Origin: Nitrospirota bacterium
GTDB taxonomy: Bacteria; Nitrospirota; Leptospirillia; Leptospirillales; Leptospirillaceae
Assembly: GCA_023481175.1 (NCBI GenBank)
Contig: JAMCWM010000045.1
Coordinates: 49,860-113,859, forward strand
DNA length: 64,000 bases
Direction: 5' to 3'
The notes below the pieces were generated by a model. It was given only the letters and a program-made list of their open reading frames with translations. It was not told the origin of the DNA and ran no database searches. Position numbers and translations under genes: made by a program. Shown here in pieces: positions 46,541 through 54,999 of this stretch; positions within the stretch are counted from its first letter, which is position 1, and every line of letters starts with the position of its first letter.

Positions 46541-47227
46541 TTAACTCGTTTCGAGACGCTTCCGGATTTCCCGGAAGACCGTTTCGCAGGGTGTGTCGCC
46601 AAAAATGGCGGAACCCATGACGATGGTGTCGGCTCCGCAGTCCACCACCTGGGCGATATTGGCGGGCTTTATCCCCCCGTCGACCTCCAGCCTCACGTGC
46701 GCCGCGCCACGACTGTCCAGAAGGGCCCGCATGGCGGCGATTTTTTCGAAGGAATGTCCGATAAAGGACTGTCCCCCGAAGCCGGGATTCACCGTCATGA
46801 CGAGAACCAGGTCGATCATGTCCAGGATATCGGCCACCATGGACACGGGTGTTGCCGGAGAGAGCGCAATCCCCGCCCGCATTCCGAGATCCCTGATCCG
46901 GGAGAGGACATAATGGAGATGGGACGAGGCCTCCCAGTGGACGGTCACACGGTGCATTCCCCCGGTCGCAAGATCTGGAAGATAAATCTCGGGACTCTCC
47001 ACCATCAGATGGGCTTCCAGGGGAACGGAGGTGATTGTCCTGAGCCTCTCGACGACGGGAGGGCCAAAGGTGAGATTGGGGACGAAATGGCCATCCATCA
47101 TGTCCAGGTGCAGGAGGTCGGCCCCCGCCGCGGACGCTTCCCGGACCTCCTCTCCCAGGGCGAGGAAATCGGCGGACAGAATGGATGGGGCGATCAGGAC
47201 CTCTCGGCCATTCCTTGAACGTATCAT
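46541..47227 (-). CDS. rpe: Ribulose-phosphate 3-epimerase
   Basis: Interconverts ribulose-5-P and xylulose-5-P. The 228-residue TIM barrel has IAPSILSADFLALGEEV, LLHLDMMDGHFVPNLTFGP, AHLMVESPE, the VMTVNPGFGGQSFI loop and the phosphate site EVDGGIKPANIAQVVDCGADTIVMGSAIF. It begins immediately after the htpX stop. With rpiB at 12625 the window holds two steps of the non-oxidative pentose phosphate or Calvin cycle. Confidence 0.97.
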   Translation of the reverse strand: MIRSRNGREVLIAPSILSADFLALGEEVREASAAGADLLHLDMMDGHFVPNLTFGPPVVERLRTITSVPLEAHLMVESPEIYLPDLATGGMHRVTVHWEASSHLHYVLSRIRDLGMRAGIALSPATPVSMVADILDMIDLVLVMTVNPGFGGQSFIGHSFEKIAAMRALLDSRGAAHVRLEVDGGIKPANIAQVVDCGADTIVMGSAIFGDTPCETVFREIRKRLETS

Positions 47228-48112
47228 CTAGAAAGCATGCCGGGAAAGGGAGGTATGGGAGCCGGCCATGGCCTCGAGCCGCCGGATGCGTTCCTCCGTG
47301 GGGGGATGCGTCGAGAACAGGGCGACCAGCCCTCCGGCATGGAAGGGTTCCAGGATGAACATGTGGGCCGTCGACGGATTGGCCGCCATGGGAACGGCAT
47401 CGATCCCTCTTTCGAGTTTGGCCAGGGCACGGGCCAGAAAGAGGGGATTTCCGCAAAGCCTCGCTCCGCCTTCGTCCGCCGCGAATTCGCGAGACCGGGA
47501 AATCGCCATCTGCACCAGCATGGCCGCAATCGGAGCCAGAATGATCATCAGAAGGTCCCCGAATCCACCGCCCTCCCTCTCCTCCCGTTCACGGCCACCG
47601 AAGATGGCGGCCCACTGGGCCATGTTCGCGAGCATCGTCACCGCTCCCGCGATGGAGGCGGCCACCGTCGAAGTCAGGGTGTCCCGGTTGATCACATGGG
47701 TCAGTTCGTGGCCAAGAACCCCTGACAGCTCTTCCGGCGTCATGAGGTCCATGATCCCGGTCGTGACCGCCACCGCCGCGTGGGAAGGATCGCGACCGGT
47801 CGCGAAGGCGTTGGGAGACGGATCGTCGATGATATAGAGGCGAGGAACGGGAATCCCACCCCGCCGGGCCAACGCGACAAGAAGTTGCTGGATCTCCGCG
47901 ATTTGGGGATTGCCGTTCTCCCCGGTCACCTCATGGGCCTGGTACATCGAAAGGACGATCCTGTCGGAAAACCACCAGGAAAAGAAATTCATTCCGACCG
48001 AAAGGACGAGGGCAATGACCATCCCCGTCTGTCCTCCCAGCTGTTTTCCGATGAAAAGGAGAAATCCGGTCAGAAGCCCGAGGAGAAGGACGGTCTTGAG
48101 CGAATTGAACAT
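47228..48112 (-). CDS. htpX: Membrane protease HtpX
   Basis: M48 zinc protease that degrades damaged membrane proteins. The 294-residue protein has two N-terminal spans, FATGRDPSHAAVAVTTGIM, HELTH (VLGHELTHVINRD) at about 135-139, two further spans, and the third ligand in RSREFAADEGGARL. SD and start are ordinary. It lies between rpe and fmt, with a 38-bp gap to fmt. Confidence 0.97.
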   Translation of the reverse strand: MFNSLKTVLLLGLLTGFLLFIGKQLGGQTGMVIALVLSVGMNFFSWWFSDRIVLSMYQAHEVTGENGNPQIAEIQQLLVALARRGGIPVPRLYIIDDPSPNAFATGRDPSHAAVAVTTGIMDLMTPEELSGVLGHELTHVINRDTLTSTVAASIAGAVTMLANMAQWAAIFGGREREEREGGGFGDLLMIILAPIAAMLVQMAISRSREFAADEGGARLCGNPLFLARALAKLERGIDAVPMAANPSTAHMFILEPFHAGGLVALFSTHPPTEERIRRLEAMAGSHTSLSRHAF

Positions 48113-48150
48113 TCTTTCACAACTCCAGTAAAGTGGCCGTCATTATTCCT

Positions 48151-49140
48151 TCAACTCTCCGACGGCTCGCGGGGAACAAAGTCAAGAATTTCTCCGGGCG
48201 CAAACCTCCGCCCCGACAGGAACTCGGAAACCGGGAGCATCCGGCCCCCTTCCCTCTGGAGGGAATGGATCCGGTAGACGCCATTTCCACAGGCCACATC
48301 GATTCCCTCTGGAGCCTGGGACAGAACCTGGCCTGCGACTGATTCCCTCCCGGCCTCCCGAAGAACCCGTCCCGACCCGATTCTGAGCCGGCCAAGAGAG
48401 GATCCGACAATCGCTCCGGGCCACGGATTCATCGCCCGGACATGCGCGTCGACCTCCAGCGCTGACGATTCCAGAGGCAACCGGCCATCCTCCTTCCGGA
48501 GGATCGGGGCCAGGGATCCTTCGGCCGGCTGGGGGATGGGACGAAGAAGGCCCGCGAGATAGCGCTCGAGCCCCAGAATCAGAAACTCCGGTCCTTTTTC
48601 GATCATCCGTTCCGAAAGGGAGACCGACGTCTCATCCGGAGCCAACGGGATTTCAAGCCGGTCGAGCACGGGACCCGTATCCATCCCCCTGTCCAGAAGC
48701 ATCAGGGACAGGCCTGAAACGGTCAACCTGTTCCGGATGGCCCAGACTATGGGAGAAGCTCCCCTCAAGGCCGGTAGAAGACTGGCATGGACATTCACGC
48801 ACCCCCACCGTGGAGCTGCCAGAACCTCCTCTGGAAGTATTTTACCATAAGCCACCACCACGATCAGATCCGGGCACCAGTCCCGAAGGAATTGTCGCCC
48901 TTCTGGAATTCGGAGGGACGTGGGAGCGACGGTCGGAATCCCCTTTTCCAGGGCCCAGGCCCGGACAGGAACGGGGGTCAGAGCCTGTCCCCGGCCCCGG
49001 GGACGATCGGGCTGGGTCACGACCCCCCGGAGATCGAAGCCCCGGTCGACGAGAGCCGAAAGAAATGGAACGGCAAAGTCGGGACTTCCCATGAAGACCG
49101 TCCGGATCCCCGAAACATCGGTCACGGCTGTTTCTCCCAT
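48151..49140 (-). CDS. fmt: Methionyl-tRNA formyltransferase
   Basis: Formylates initiator Met-tRNA using 10-formyl-THF. The 329-residue protein has FMGSPDFAVPFLSAL, VVTQPDRPRGRG, the catalytic VNVHASLLPALRGASPI and MLLDRGMDTGPVL, then the C-terminal OB-like domain (RAMNPWPGAIV). ATG 49140 has GGGAG five nt upstream; an in-frame GTG at 49152 is possible. It overlaps def by 19 nt. Confidence 0.96.
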   Translation of the reverse strand: MGETAVTDVSGIRTVFMGSPDFAVPFLSALVDRGFDLRGVVTQPDRPRGRGQALTPVPVRAWALEKGIPTVAPTSLRIPEGRQFLRDWCPDLIVVVAYGKILPEEVLAAPRWGCVNVHASLLPALRGASPIVWAIRNRLTVSGLSLMLLDRGMDTGPVLDRLEIPLAPDETSVSLSERMIEKGPEFLILGLERYLAGLLRPIPQPAEGSLAPILRKEDGRLPLESSALEVDAHVRAMNPWPGAIVGSSLGRLRIGSGRVLREAGRESVAGQVLSQAPEGIDVACGNGVYRIHSLQREGGRMLPVSEFLSGRRFAPGEILDFVPREPSES

Positions 49141-49649
49141 CTTTTCTCCCACCGCGTCCGCCGCCAGTGGGACAAAAGACGCGAGAGGGCGGGTTGACGA
49201 TCCGGTAGAAGAATTCCTTCGAGATGGTCGACCTCGTGCTCGACCATCCGGGCGAAGAGCCCCGACCCGGTATAGACCACTCGGTCGCCCTTCTCATCGA
49301 ATCCGGCGACAGTCACTTTTTCCGGACGGCGGATGGACAGGTCCAGGCCGGGAAAGGAGAGACACCCCTCCACCACCGGAACCGAACCGGTGCGCTCCAG
49401 GATCTCCGGATTGACGAGAACCCCCTTTGCGGGGGGACCTCCCGGATCCCGGGGCCGTTTCAGGTTCCAGACGAAAAGACGCAAGGGAATCCCGATCTGG
49501 GGAGCGGCCATGGCAATTCCCCGCTGCGTCGCCAAAGTCTCCCGAAGATCCGCCACCGCCTCCCGCACTTCGCTCGAAGCGGGATCGGCCATGCGAGCAA
49601 CGGCCCTCAGAAATGGCTCCCTGTGCCCCACCAGAGGACGAACCGGCAT
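49122..49649 (-). CDS. def: Peptide deformylase
   Basis: Removes the N-formyl group from new proteins. The 175-residue protein has motif 1 GIAMAAPQIG, motif 2 EGCLSFPG with the metal-binding cysteine, and motif 3 HEVDHLEGILLPDR. Motif 1 reads GIAMAAPQ instead of the usual GxGLAAxQ, but the essential Gln is kept. The def-fmt pair is the normal arrangement. Confidence 0.95.
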   Translation of the reverse strand: MPVRPLVGHREPFLRAVARMADPASSEVREAVADLRETLATQRGIAMAAPQIGIPLRLFVWNLKRPRDPGGPPAKGVLVNPEILERTGSVPVVEGCLSFPGLDLSIRRPEKVTVAGFDEKGDRVVYTGSGLFARMVEHEVDHLEGILLPDRQPALSRLLSHWRRTRWEKRWEKQP

Positions 49650-49669
49650 ACAGTCTTCCTGACCCGGCC

Positions 49670-50089
49670 TCAGGAGCCTTTTCCCGTCGACGGACAGGAA
49701 AAAGGAGCTCCTCCGGGGACGACGACCCGAACCGGCACCTCATCGGTCTTGACGATCTGGTCCTTTCCCGCAAGCTCGAATCCCAGGCGATGCCGGCCGG
49801 CCCGAAGATGGCCTACGCAAATCTCGAGGATCCCCTCCGGTTCGATCCTGCGCCCCAGGAGACGCCCCCTGTCGACAGAAAGATGAAGAAAACGGCCGGC
49901 CGGCCTTTTGGGGATTCTGAACCGAAGGGTCACAACCGATCCGTGGACGGAGAGAGAGGTCAGGACGGGCCCTTGGACGGAGCCTTTGGCTCCCGCTTCG
50001 GCCAGGCCGGAGAAGACGAAAAGCTGGCCTATAAAGACCGGAATCGCCAGAGAAAGCGCAAGACGCCCGCTTCGGGAACACCTGGACAT
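49670..50089 (-). CDS. Small secreted protein, unknown function
   Basis: A 139-residue protein with a signal peptide (MSRCSRSGRLAL then a hydrophobic core, cleavage likely after GLAEAGA). A compact beta-rich domain follows (VLTSLSVHGSVVTLRFRIPKRPAGRFLHLSVDRGRLLGRR...LRAGRHRLGFELAG), with an Ig-like strand pattern. The start is uncertain: ATG 50089 gives the best signal peptide but a weak SD; ATG 50131 is the alternative. It lies 20 bp upstream of def. No family recognised. Confidence 0.55.
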   Translation of the reverse strand: MSRCSRSGRLALSLAIPVFIGQLFVFSGLAEAGAKGSVQGPVLTSLSVHGSVVTLRFRIPKRPAGRFLHLSVDRGRLLGRRIEPEGILEICVGHLRAGRHRLGFELAGKDQIVKTDEVPVRVVVPGGAPFSCPSTGKGS

Positions 50090-50226
50090 CTCTTTGATGG
50101 GCGGATACCTCCTGCGAGGGGATGGGAGCATGGGCTCTATCCTATCGCGATGCGGGGCAGGGACTCAACATCTCGGGGAGGGACGGGAGTCCGAACGAAT
50201 CAGACCGGTCGCTCAAGGCCGTTTTT

Positions 50227-50883
50227 TCACGACTCAAGGATCCCGCCCATCCAGGAGCCGATGTCCCCGATCTCCGGGAGGCAGACGGAATGGCCCATCG
50301 CATACTGCTCCCATTTCCGGGCTCCTTTTGTTCCCAGCCCCTCGAGCGTCTCGAAGGTCTTCCGGCCGAGGCGGAATGGAACGACGGGATCTTCCGTGCC
50401 GTGCGCCATGAAAAGAGGGGTCGGACTATCCGAGAGGAGAAGCCCCGAATCGAGAGGGAGATAGGTGGACAGGGCCAGGACACCTCCCCATCGAATCCTT
50501 GGATCCCCGAAGACGGTCAGAAGAACGATCACTCCTCCCTGGGAGAAGCCGGCCAGGATGATCCGTTCCGGGGGAATTCCACGCTCCTCCTCCCTCTTCG
50601 CGAGCGCCTGCAGGTGGCTCACGGACCGATTCATTCCCACGAGGTCGGGATAGCGGGAGAGGTCGGCCAGTGCGACGTCATACCAGGCCCGCATGGGGGC
50701 CCCTCCGTTGACCCTGACCCGCATGACCGGAGCGTGCGGGAAGATGAAGCGGAGGGGAACGGGAGGAAGAGGAATCTCAGGAACGATTCCCTCGAAGTCA
50801 TGGCCGTCGGCGCCCAGTCCGTGGAGCCAGATCACCGCCCATCGGGGATCTGGCCCCGTCTCGAGGATCACCGCATCAAGCAT
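50227..50883 (-). CDS. Carboxylesterase/phospholipase-family alpha/beta hydrolase
   Basis: A 218-residue cytoplasmic hydrolase of the YpfH/EstB (acyl-protein thioesterase-like) family. Oxyanion region [20 protein letters not shown], nucleophile elbow GFSQGG (Ser114), acid Asp165 in [10 protein letters not shown] and base His198 in MGHSV. ATG 50883 is set by GGAGG 5 nt upstream and by the family start. It overlaps the DUF255 gene by 8 nt. Substrate is likely a short-chain ester or thioester. Confidence 0.88.
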   Translation of the reverse strand: MLDAVILETGPDPRWAVIWLHGLGADGHDFEGIVPEIPLPPVPLRFIFPHAPVMRVRVNGGAPMRAWYDVALADLSRYPDLVGMNRSVSHLQALAKREEERGIPPERIILAGFSQGGVIVLLTVFGDPRIRWGGVLALSTYLPLDSGLLLSDSPTPLFMAHGTEDPVVPFRLGRKTFETLEGLGTKGARKWEQYAMGHSVCLPEIGDIGSWMGGILES

Positions 50884-52915
50884 GGCTTCCTCCAGCCGTT
50901 CCAATCGCCGCCAGCTCCGACAGAAAATGCCCGGAATCCCCATCGACCGGGGCAAGGCATCCGAAGGTTCCGCAGATCCAGGCCCGGGTGACCCCTGTTG
51001 CCCCCGGAGCCTTCCCGGAGACTGGAGTTCCTTCCCGAGAGAGAACGATCCATGCCGGAGATCCGGCAGACCTTGCCTGCGACTGCCAGGAGGCGGCATT
51101 CGGCCCCTGGAGAACCACCGTCGGAGCCCCGGAGAGTCGGTAGGAAAGGGCGGAAAGAAGGGTGTCGAAACCCTCCGGCCGGGTGTTGAAGGTCCCCGCG
51201 AAGAGCGTGAGGCTCCTTTCTGCCGCTTCGAGCATGGGGAGATCCCCGAGAAGGGATCCGAGACGGAGGAGGCTCCGGACAGCGACCCCGTTTCCGTTGG
51301 GAAGGGACTGGTCGTGGCCGGTCTTGATCCGGCAGAGGAGTTCTTCATGATCGCGAGCGGTAAAGAAAAAACCTCCCTCCGCACGGTCTTCGAACTGGTC
51401 CAGAAGGACCCCGGCAATCTCCTTCGCCCAGGCCAGCCGATCTTCGGAGTAGGCGGCCGAGAGACTTTCCAGAAGGGCCTCGAGCAGGAAGGCGTAGTCG
51501 TCGAGATAGGCGGGGAGGCGGCTCTCTCCCAGGGTCCGGACGGCCAGAAGACGACCGTCCTTCCACAAATGGGTCCGAATGGCGGAAAAGCCGGCCAGGG
51601 CGCGTTCGATCCAGTCCGGCCGCTCGAGGATCCTTCCGGCCTCGAGGAGCCCCCGCAGGTAGAGGGCGTTCCAGGAGGTCAGGATCTTTTCGTCGCGGCC
51701 GGGGCGTACGCGGCCTTCCCGGATCTCGAAAAGACGCTTGCGGGCCGATTCCAGAAGGCGACGGACCTCCTCCGGATTCCTCCCTTCCTCCTGGGCATAC
51801 TCCTCGGGGGTCCGGACGAGGACGGGATTCCAGTACTGGTGCTCGAAATTGGGGGGAAGGCCGAATCCGAAGCAGGCGTCGGCGACCCGCCTCTCCTCCT
51901 CCGACAGAACCGCCTCTATTTCCTCACGGCTCCATCGTGCAAACTTCCCTTCTTCTCCTTCGGCGTCGGCATCGAGGGAGGCATACCAGAGGCTTTCAGG
52001 GGCCCTCATCTCCCGATCGGCCCAGGCAACCGTCTCCTCCGCCACCCTCCGGAAGAAGGGATCTTTCGACAGGTCGTAGGCCCGGGCGTAGAGCCCGAGA
52101 AGGGGGCCGTTGTCGTAAAGCATTTTTTCGAAATGGGGGATTTCCCAACGATCATCGACGCTGTACCGTGCGAACCCTCCTCCGATCTGGTCGTAGATCC
52201 CCCCGCGCCCCATCTTGCGAAGGGTGAAGAGGGCCATTTCCCGGTCCCCGGCTTCGGGGGAGTCGAGCAGAAAGGCCAGACCCTGGGCGTGGGGGAACTT
52301 CGGAGCCCCCCCGAACCCTCCGTCCTGAGCGTCGAAGAGCTGCCGCAAATGGGCCCGAAGGGCTTCGACGGGAGCGGCCGACAGAACAACACCCTCCGTG
52401 CGCTTCGGGACCAGGAGATCCAGTGTCTCCACGACCGACCGGTTGTCCGGACTTTCGAGCTGGTCCCTGTGCTCGACATAAAAGCCGTGGATCCGGTTCA
52501 GAACCTCGGAGAATCCGGGAAGGCCGAATCGTCCGGTCTTGGGAAAGTAGGTTCCGGCGGCGAAGGGGACCTTGCGTCCGGTCAAGAAGATGGTGAGGGG
52601 CCATCCTCCCCCGCGCCGGGCCAGAAGCTGGTGGGCGGTCTGGTAGATATGGTCAAGGTCGGGGCGCTCCTCCCGGTCCACCTTGATGTTGACGAACAGG
52701 TCGTTCATCAGGCGGGCCGTTTCGGGATCCTCGAAGGACTCGTGGGCCATGACATGGCACCAGTGGCAGGCCGCGTACCCGATGGAGAGAAGGACCGGCT
52801 TGCCGGTCTCTCCCGCCGCCTTCCAGGCCTCCTCTCCCCAGGGATACCAGTCCACCGGATTGTCGGCGTGCTGACGAAGATAGGGACTGGTTTCCCGTCC
52901 CAGGCGATTGGCCAT
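50876..52915 (-). CDS. Thioredoxin-domain protein of the DUF255/YyaL (SPATA20) family
   Basis: A 679-residue cytoplasmic protein: an N-terminal thioredoxin-like domain opening [26 protein letters not shown], with the motif [15 protein letters not shown] around residue 48, then a long alpha/alpha-toroid region similar to glycan epimerases/GH folds ([33 protein letters not shown]). Function is unsettled in the family. GAGAGGA precedes ATG 52915. It is divergent from treZ across a 158-bp gap. Confidence 0.9.
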   Translation of the reverse strand: MANRLGRETSPYLRQHADNPVDWYPWGEEAWKAAGETGKPVLLSIGYAACHWCHVMAHESFEDPETARLMNDLFVNIKVDREERPDLDHIYQTAHQLLARRGGGWPLTIFLTGRKVPFAAGTYFPKTGRFGLPGFSEVLNRIHGFYVEHRDQLESPDNRSVVETLDLLVPKRTEGVVLSAAPVEALRAHLRQLFDAQDGGFGGAPKFPHAQGLAFLLDSPEAGDREMALFTLRKMGRGGIYDQIGGGFARYSVDDRWEIPHFEKMLYDNGPLLGLYARAYDLSKDPFFRRVAEETVAWADREMRAPESLWYASLDADAEGEEGKFARWSREEIEAVLSEEERRVADACFGFGLPPNFEHQYWNPVLVRTPEEYAQEEGRNPEEVRRLLESARKRLFEIREGRVRPGRDEKILTSWNALYLRGLLEAGRILERPDWIERALAGFSAIRTHLWKDGRLLAVRTLGESRLPAYLDDYAFLLEALLESLSAAYSEDRLAWAKEIAGVLLDQFEDRAEGGFFFTARDHEELLCRIKTGHDQSLPNGNGVAVRSLLRLGSLLGDLPMLEAAERSLTLFAGTFNTRPEGFDTLLSALSYRLSGAPTVVLQGPNAASWQSQARSAGSPAWIVLSREGTPVSGKAPGATGVTRAWICGTFGCLAPVDGDSGHFLSELAAIGTAGGSHA

Positions 52916-53073
52916 GAATGTCCTCTCTTTCCAGAAAATATCCAATTGACGTTGTCGTGGGCCTTTCAGAAATTCGTGACCTCCATTCTAACGGCCTCCT
53001 ACTGCCCGCGTCCAATGGATCCTGTTGAAGGACCCGGACCAATCGGGTAAGATTCGCTGAAAAAGGAGACGGA
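52916..53073. promoter_or_regulatory. Divergent upstream region between the DUF255 gene and treZ
   Basis: On the minus strand a TAGAAT (near 52986-52991) has a TTGGAC-like -35 about 19 bp upstream. On the plus strand TTGACG at about 52946-52951 has only poor -10 candidates. The treZ Shine-Dalgarno AAGGAG lies 5 nt before ATG 53074. Promoter assignment here is weak. Confidence 0.3.
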
Positions 53074-54999
53074 ATGGAGCGCGAGGAAACGACCGATCGC
53101 GAGAAGGATTTTTCACGCCCACCGGGAAGCCAGGCCGGCCCCCGCGACCTTGGCCCCCTGGGGGCCGTTCCGGATGTTTCCGGGACGCTCTTCCGGGTCT
53201 GGGCCCCCCGGGTCCGGACCCTCGATCTCATCGTGGAAGGGCCGGGGACACCCTCCCGCCATCGTCTGGAGCGGGAGGAAAACGGCTATTTCCGAACCTT
53301 CCTCGAGGGAGCCCTCCCCGGGACCACCTACCGCTACCTGATCGACGGGGAGATCCTCCGTCCCGATCCGGCCTCCCGTCTCCAGCGGGAGGGCGTCCAT
53401 GGACCCTCGACCGTCTGGGGGCCCCCGGAGGCTCCCCCGCACCCCTTTCCCGGCCACTCCCTTGCGGATCTCCTCTTTTACGAGCTTCACGTCGGAACCT
53501 TTTCGCCCTCCTCCTCATTCGAGGGGATCCTCCCCTCTCTCGACCACCTCGCACGGACCGGCGTGACCGCCATCGAACTCATGCCGGTGGCCCAGTTCCC
53601 CGGCGTCCGGAACTGGGGGTATGACGGAGTCTTCCCCTATGCCGTCCAATGGTCCTACGGGGGCCCGGACGGCCTTTTCCGCCTCGTTCGGGAGGCGCAC
53701 CGGCGAGGCTTGTCGGTCTTTCTCGACGTCGTCTTCAACCACCTGGGGCCGGAAGGCAACTACCTCTCGTCCTTCGGACCCTATTTCTCGGAGACGACCC
53801 GGACTCCCTGGGGAGAGGCGCTGAACTTCGACGGACCGGAGAGCGACCATGTCCGGCACTTCTTTCTCGAGAACCTGAGAACCCTCGCCGTTCTCTTCGA
53901 TCTGGACGGATTCCGTCTCGACGCGATCCATGCCATCCGCGACCAGTCCCCCCATCCCTTTCTGGCCGACGTGTCGCATCTGGCAAAAAACATCGCCTCC
54001 CGCCGGGGCCGTATCCTCCATCTCGTCGCCGAATCGAACGCCAACGACCGCCGGACGGTCCTCCCCGTCTCAAGAGGCGGACTGGGATTCGACGCCCAGT
54101 GGAGCGACGACTTCCACCACGCCCTCCATGTCCACTTCACCGGCGAGAGGGACGGCTATTATCAGGACTTTTCCGAAACGGAGGACCTCGTCCTCGCCCT
54201 TTCGAAGGGCTTCGTCTACCAGGGGCAGCCTTCACCCTCTTTCCGGTGCCGGCGGGGATCCCCCTCCGAAGACCTTCCCGCTCGCTCCTTCGTCTTTTTT
54301 GCCCAGAACCACGACCAAACAGGCAACCGCAGGAACGGAGACCGCCTCTCGACCCTTCTTCCGCCGGAGGCTCTTCCCCTCGTGGCCGCCCTGGTCCTCC
54401 TCTCTCCCGGACTCCCCTTGCTCTTCATGGGGGAGGAATACGGAGAGACGCGCCCCTTCCTCTACTTCACGGACCACGGAGACGCCGACCTCGTGCAGGC
54501 GGTGCGCGAAGGCCGGAAGAAGGAGTTCTCCGCCTTCGGCTGGTCGGGAGAGGTGCCGGACCCCCAGTCCCCCGAGACCTTCGACCGCTCCCGGTTGACC
54601 CTGACCGACCCGGGAGCCTCCCTCTCTCCCTTCCAGCAATCCCTCCTGGGCTGGACCTCCCGTCTCGCCGAAATCCGGAGGACCTCTCCGGCCCTTCTCC
54701 CTCCTGACCCGATCGGAACTCCCCAAAACCGTGTTTTCTCTCCCGGAGACGGCCTCCTCTTCCTCATGCGGGGAGAGGTTAACAAACCACGGATCCTCCT
54801 TCTGGCCAACGCTTCCCGGGAGCCCCGGACCCTCCCGGCTCCATTTTTCCCGACCGACTGGAAGGTAGGGGTCCTCTCCCTTCTTCTCGACTCGGGTCCT
54901 TTCTTCGGAGGAAAGGCCTCCACCTTCTCTCCTGCCGACCAGACGGAACTCCTTCTCGAGCCCTACCGGATCCTCCTTCTGACCGAGACCAGCCCATGA
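53074..54999 (+). CDS. treZ: Malto-oligosyltrehalose trehalohydrolase
   Basis: Releases trehalose from maltooligosyl-trehalose made by TreY. The 641-residue GH13 enzyme has an N-terminal CBM48-like domain (about 35-110) and the catalytic barrel: DVVFNHLGPEGN (region I), DGFRLDAIHAI with nucleophile Asp283, the acid/base Glu320 in HLVAESNAND, and AQNHDQTGNR (His413-Asp414). The 25-residue polar N-terminal extension is not conserved in the family. First gene of the trehalose operon; ATGA overlap with treY. Confidence 0.97.
   Translation: MEREETTDREKDFSRPPGSQAGPRDLGPLGAVPDVSGTLFRVWAPRVRTLDLIVEGPGTPSRHRLEREENGYFRTFLEGALPGTTYRYLIDGEILRPDPASRLQREGVHGPSTVWGPPEAPPHPFPGHSLADLLFYELHVGTFSPSSSFEGILPSLDHLARTGVTAIELMPVAQFPGVRNWGYDGVFPYAVQWSYGGPDGLFRLVREAHRRGLSVFLDVVFNHLGPEGNYLSSFGPYFSETTRTPWGEALNFDGPESDHVRHFFLENLRTLAVLFDLDGFRLDAIHAIRDQSPHPFLADVSHLAKNIASRRGRILHLVAESNANDRRTVLPVSRGGLGFDAQWSDDFHHALHVHFTGERDGYYQDFSETEDLVLALSKGFVYQGQPSPSFRCRRGSPSEDLPARSFVFFAQNHDQTGNRRNGDRLSTLLPPEALPLVAALVLLSPGLPLLFMGEEYGETRPFLYFTDHGDADLVQAVREGRKKEFSAFGWSGEVPDPQSPETFDRSRLTLTDPGASLSPFQQSLLGWTSRLAEIRRTSPALLPPDPIGTPQNRVFSPGDGLLFLMRGEVNKPRILLLANASREPRTLPAPFFPTDWKVGVLSLLLDSGPFFGGKASTFSPADQTELLLEPYRILLLTETSP

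Noticed and set aside
49122..49649. def as an inactive deformylase because motif 1 reads GIAMAAPQ
   Set aside because: The essential Gln, the metal Cys in EGCLSFPG and HEVDH are all present, so activity is expected.
50693..53050. 785-codon open frame on the plus strand opposite the DUF255 and esterase genes
   Set aside because: The minus strand encodes recognisable proteins with correct starts; the plus frame is a by-product of high third-position GC.
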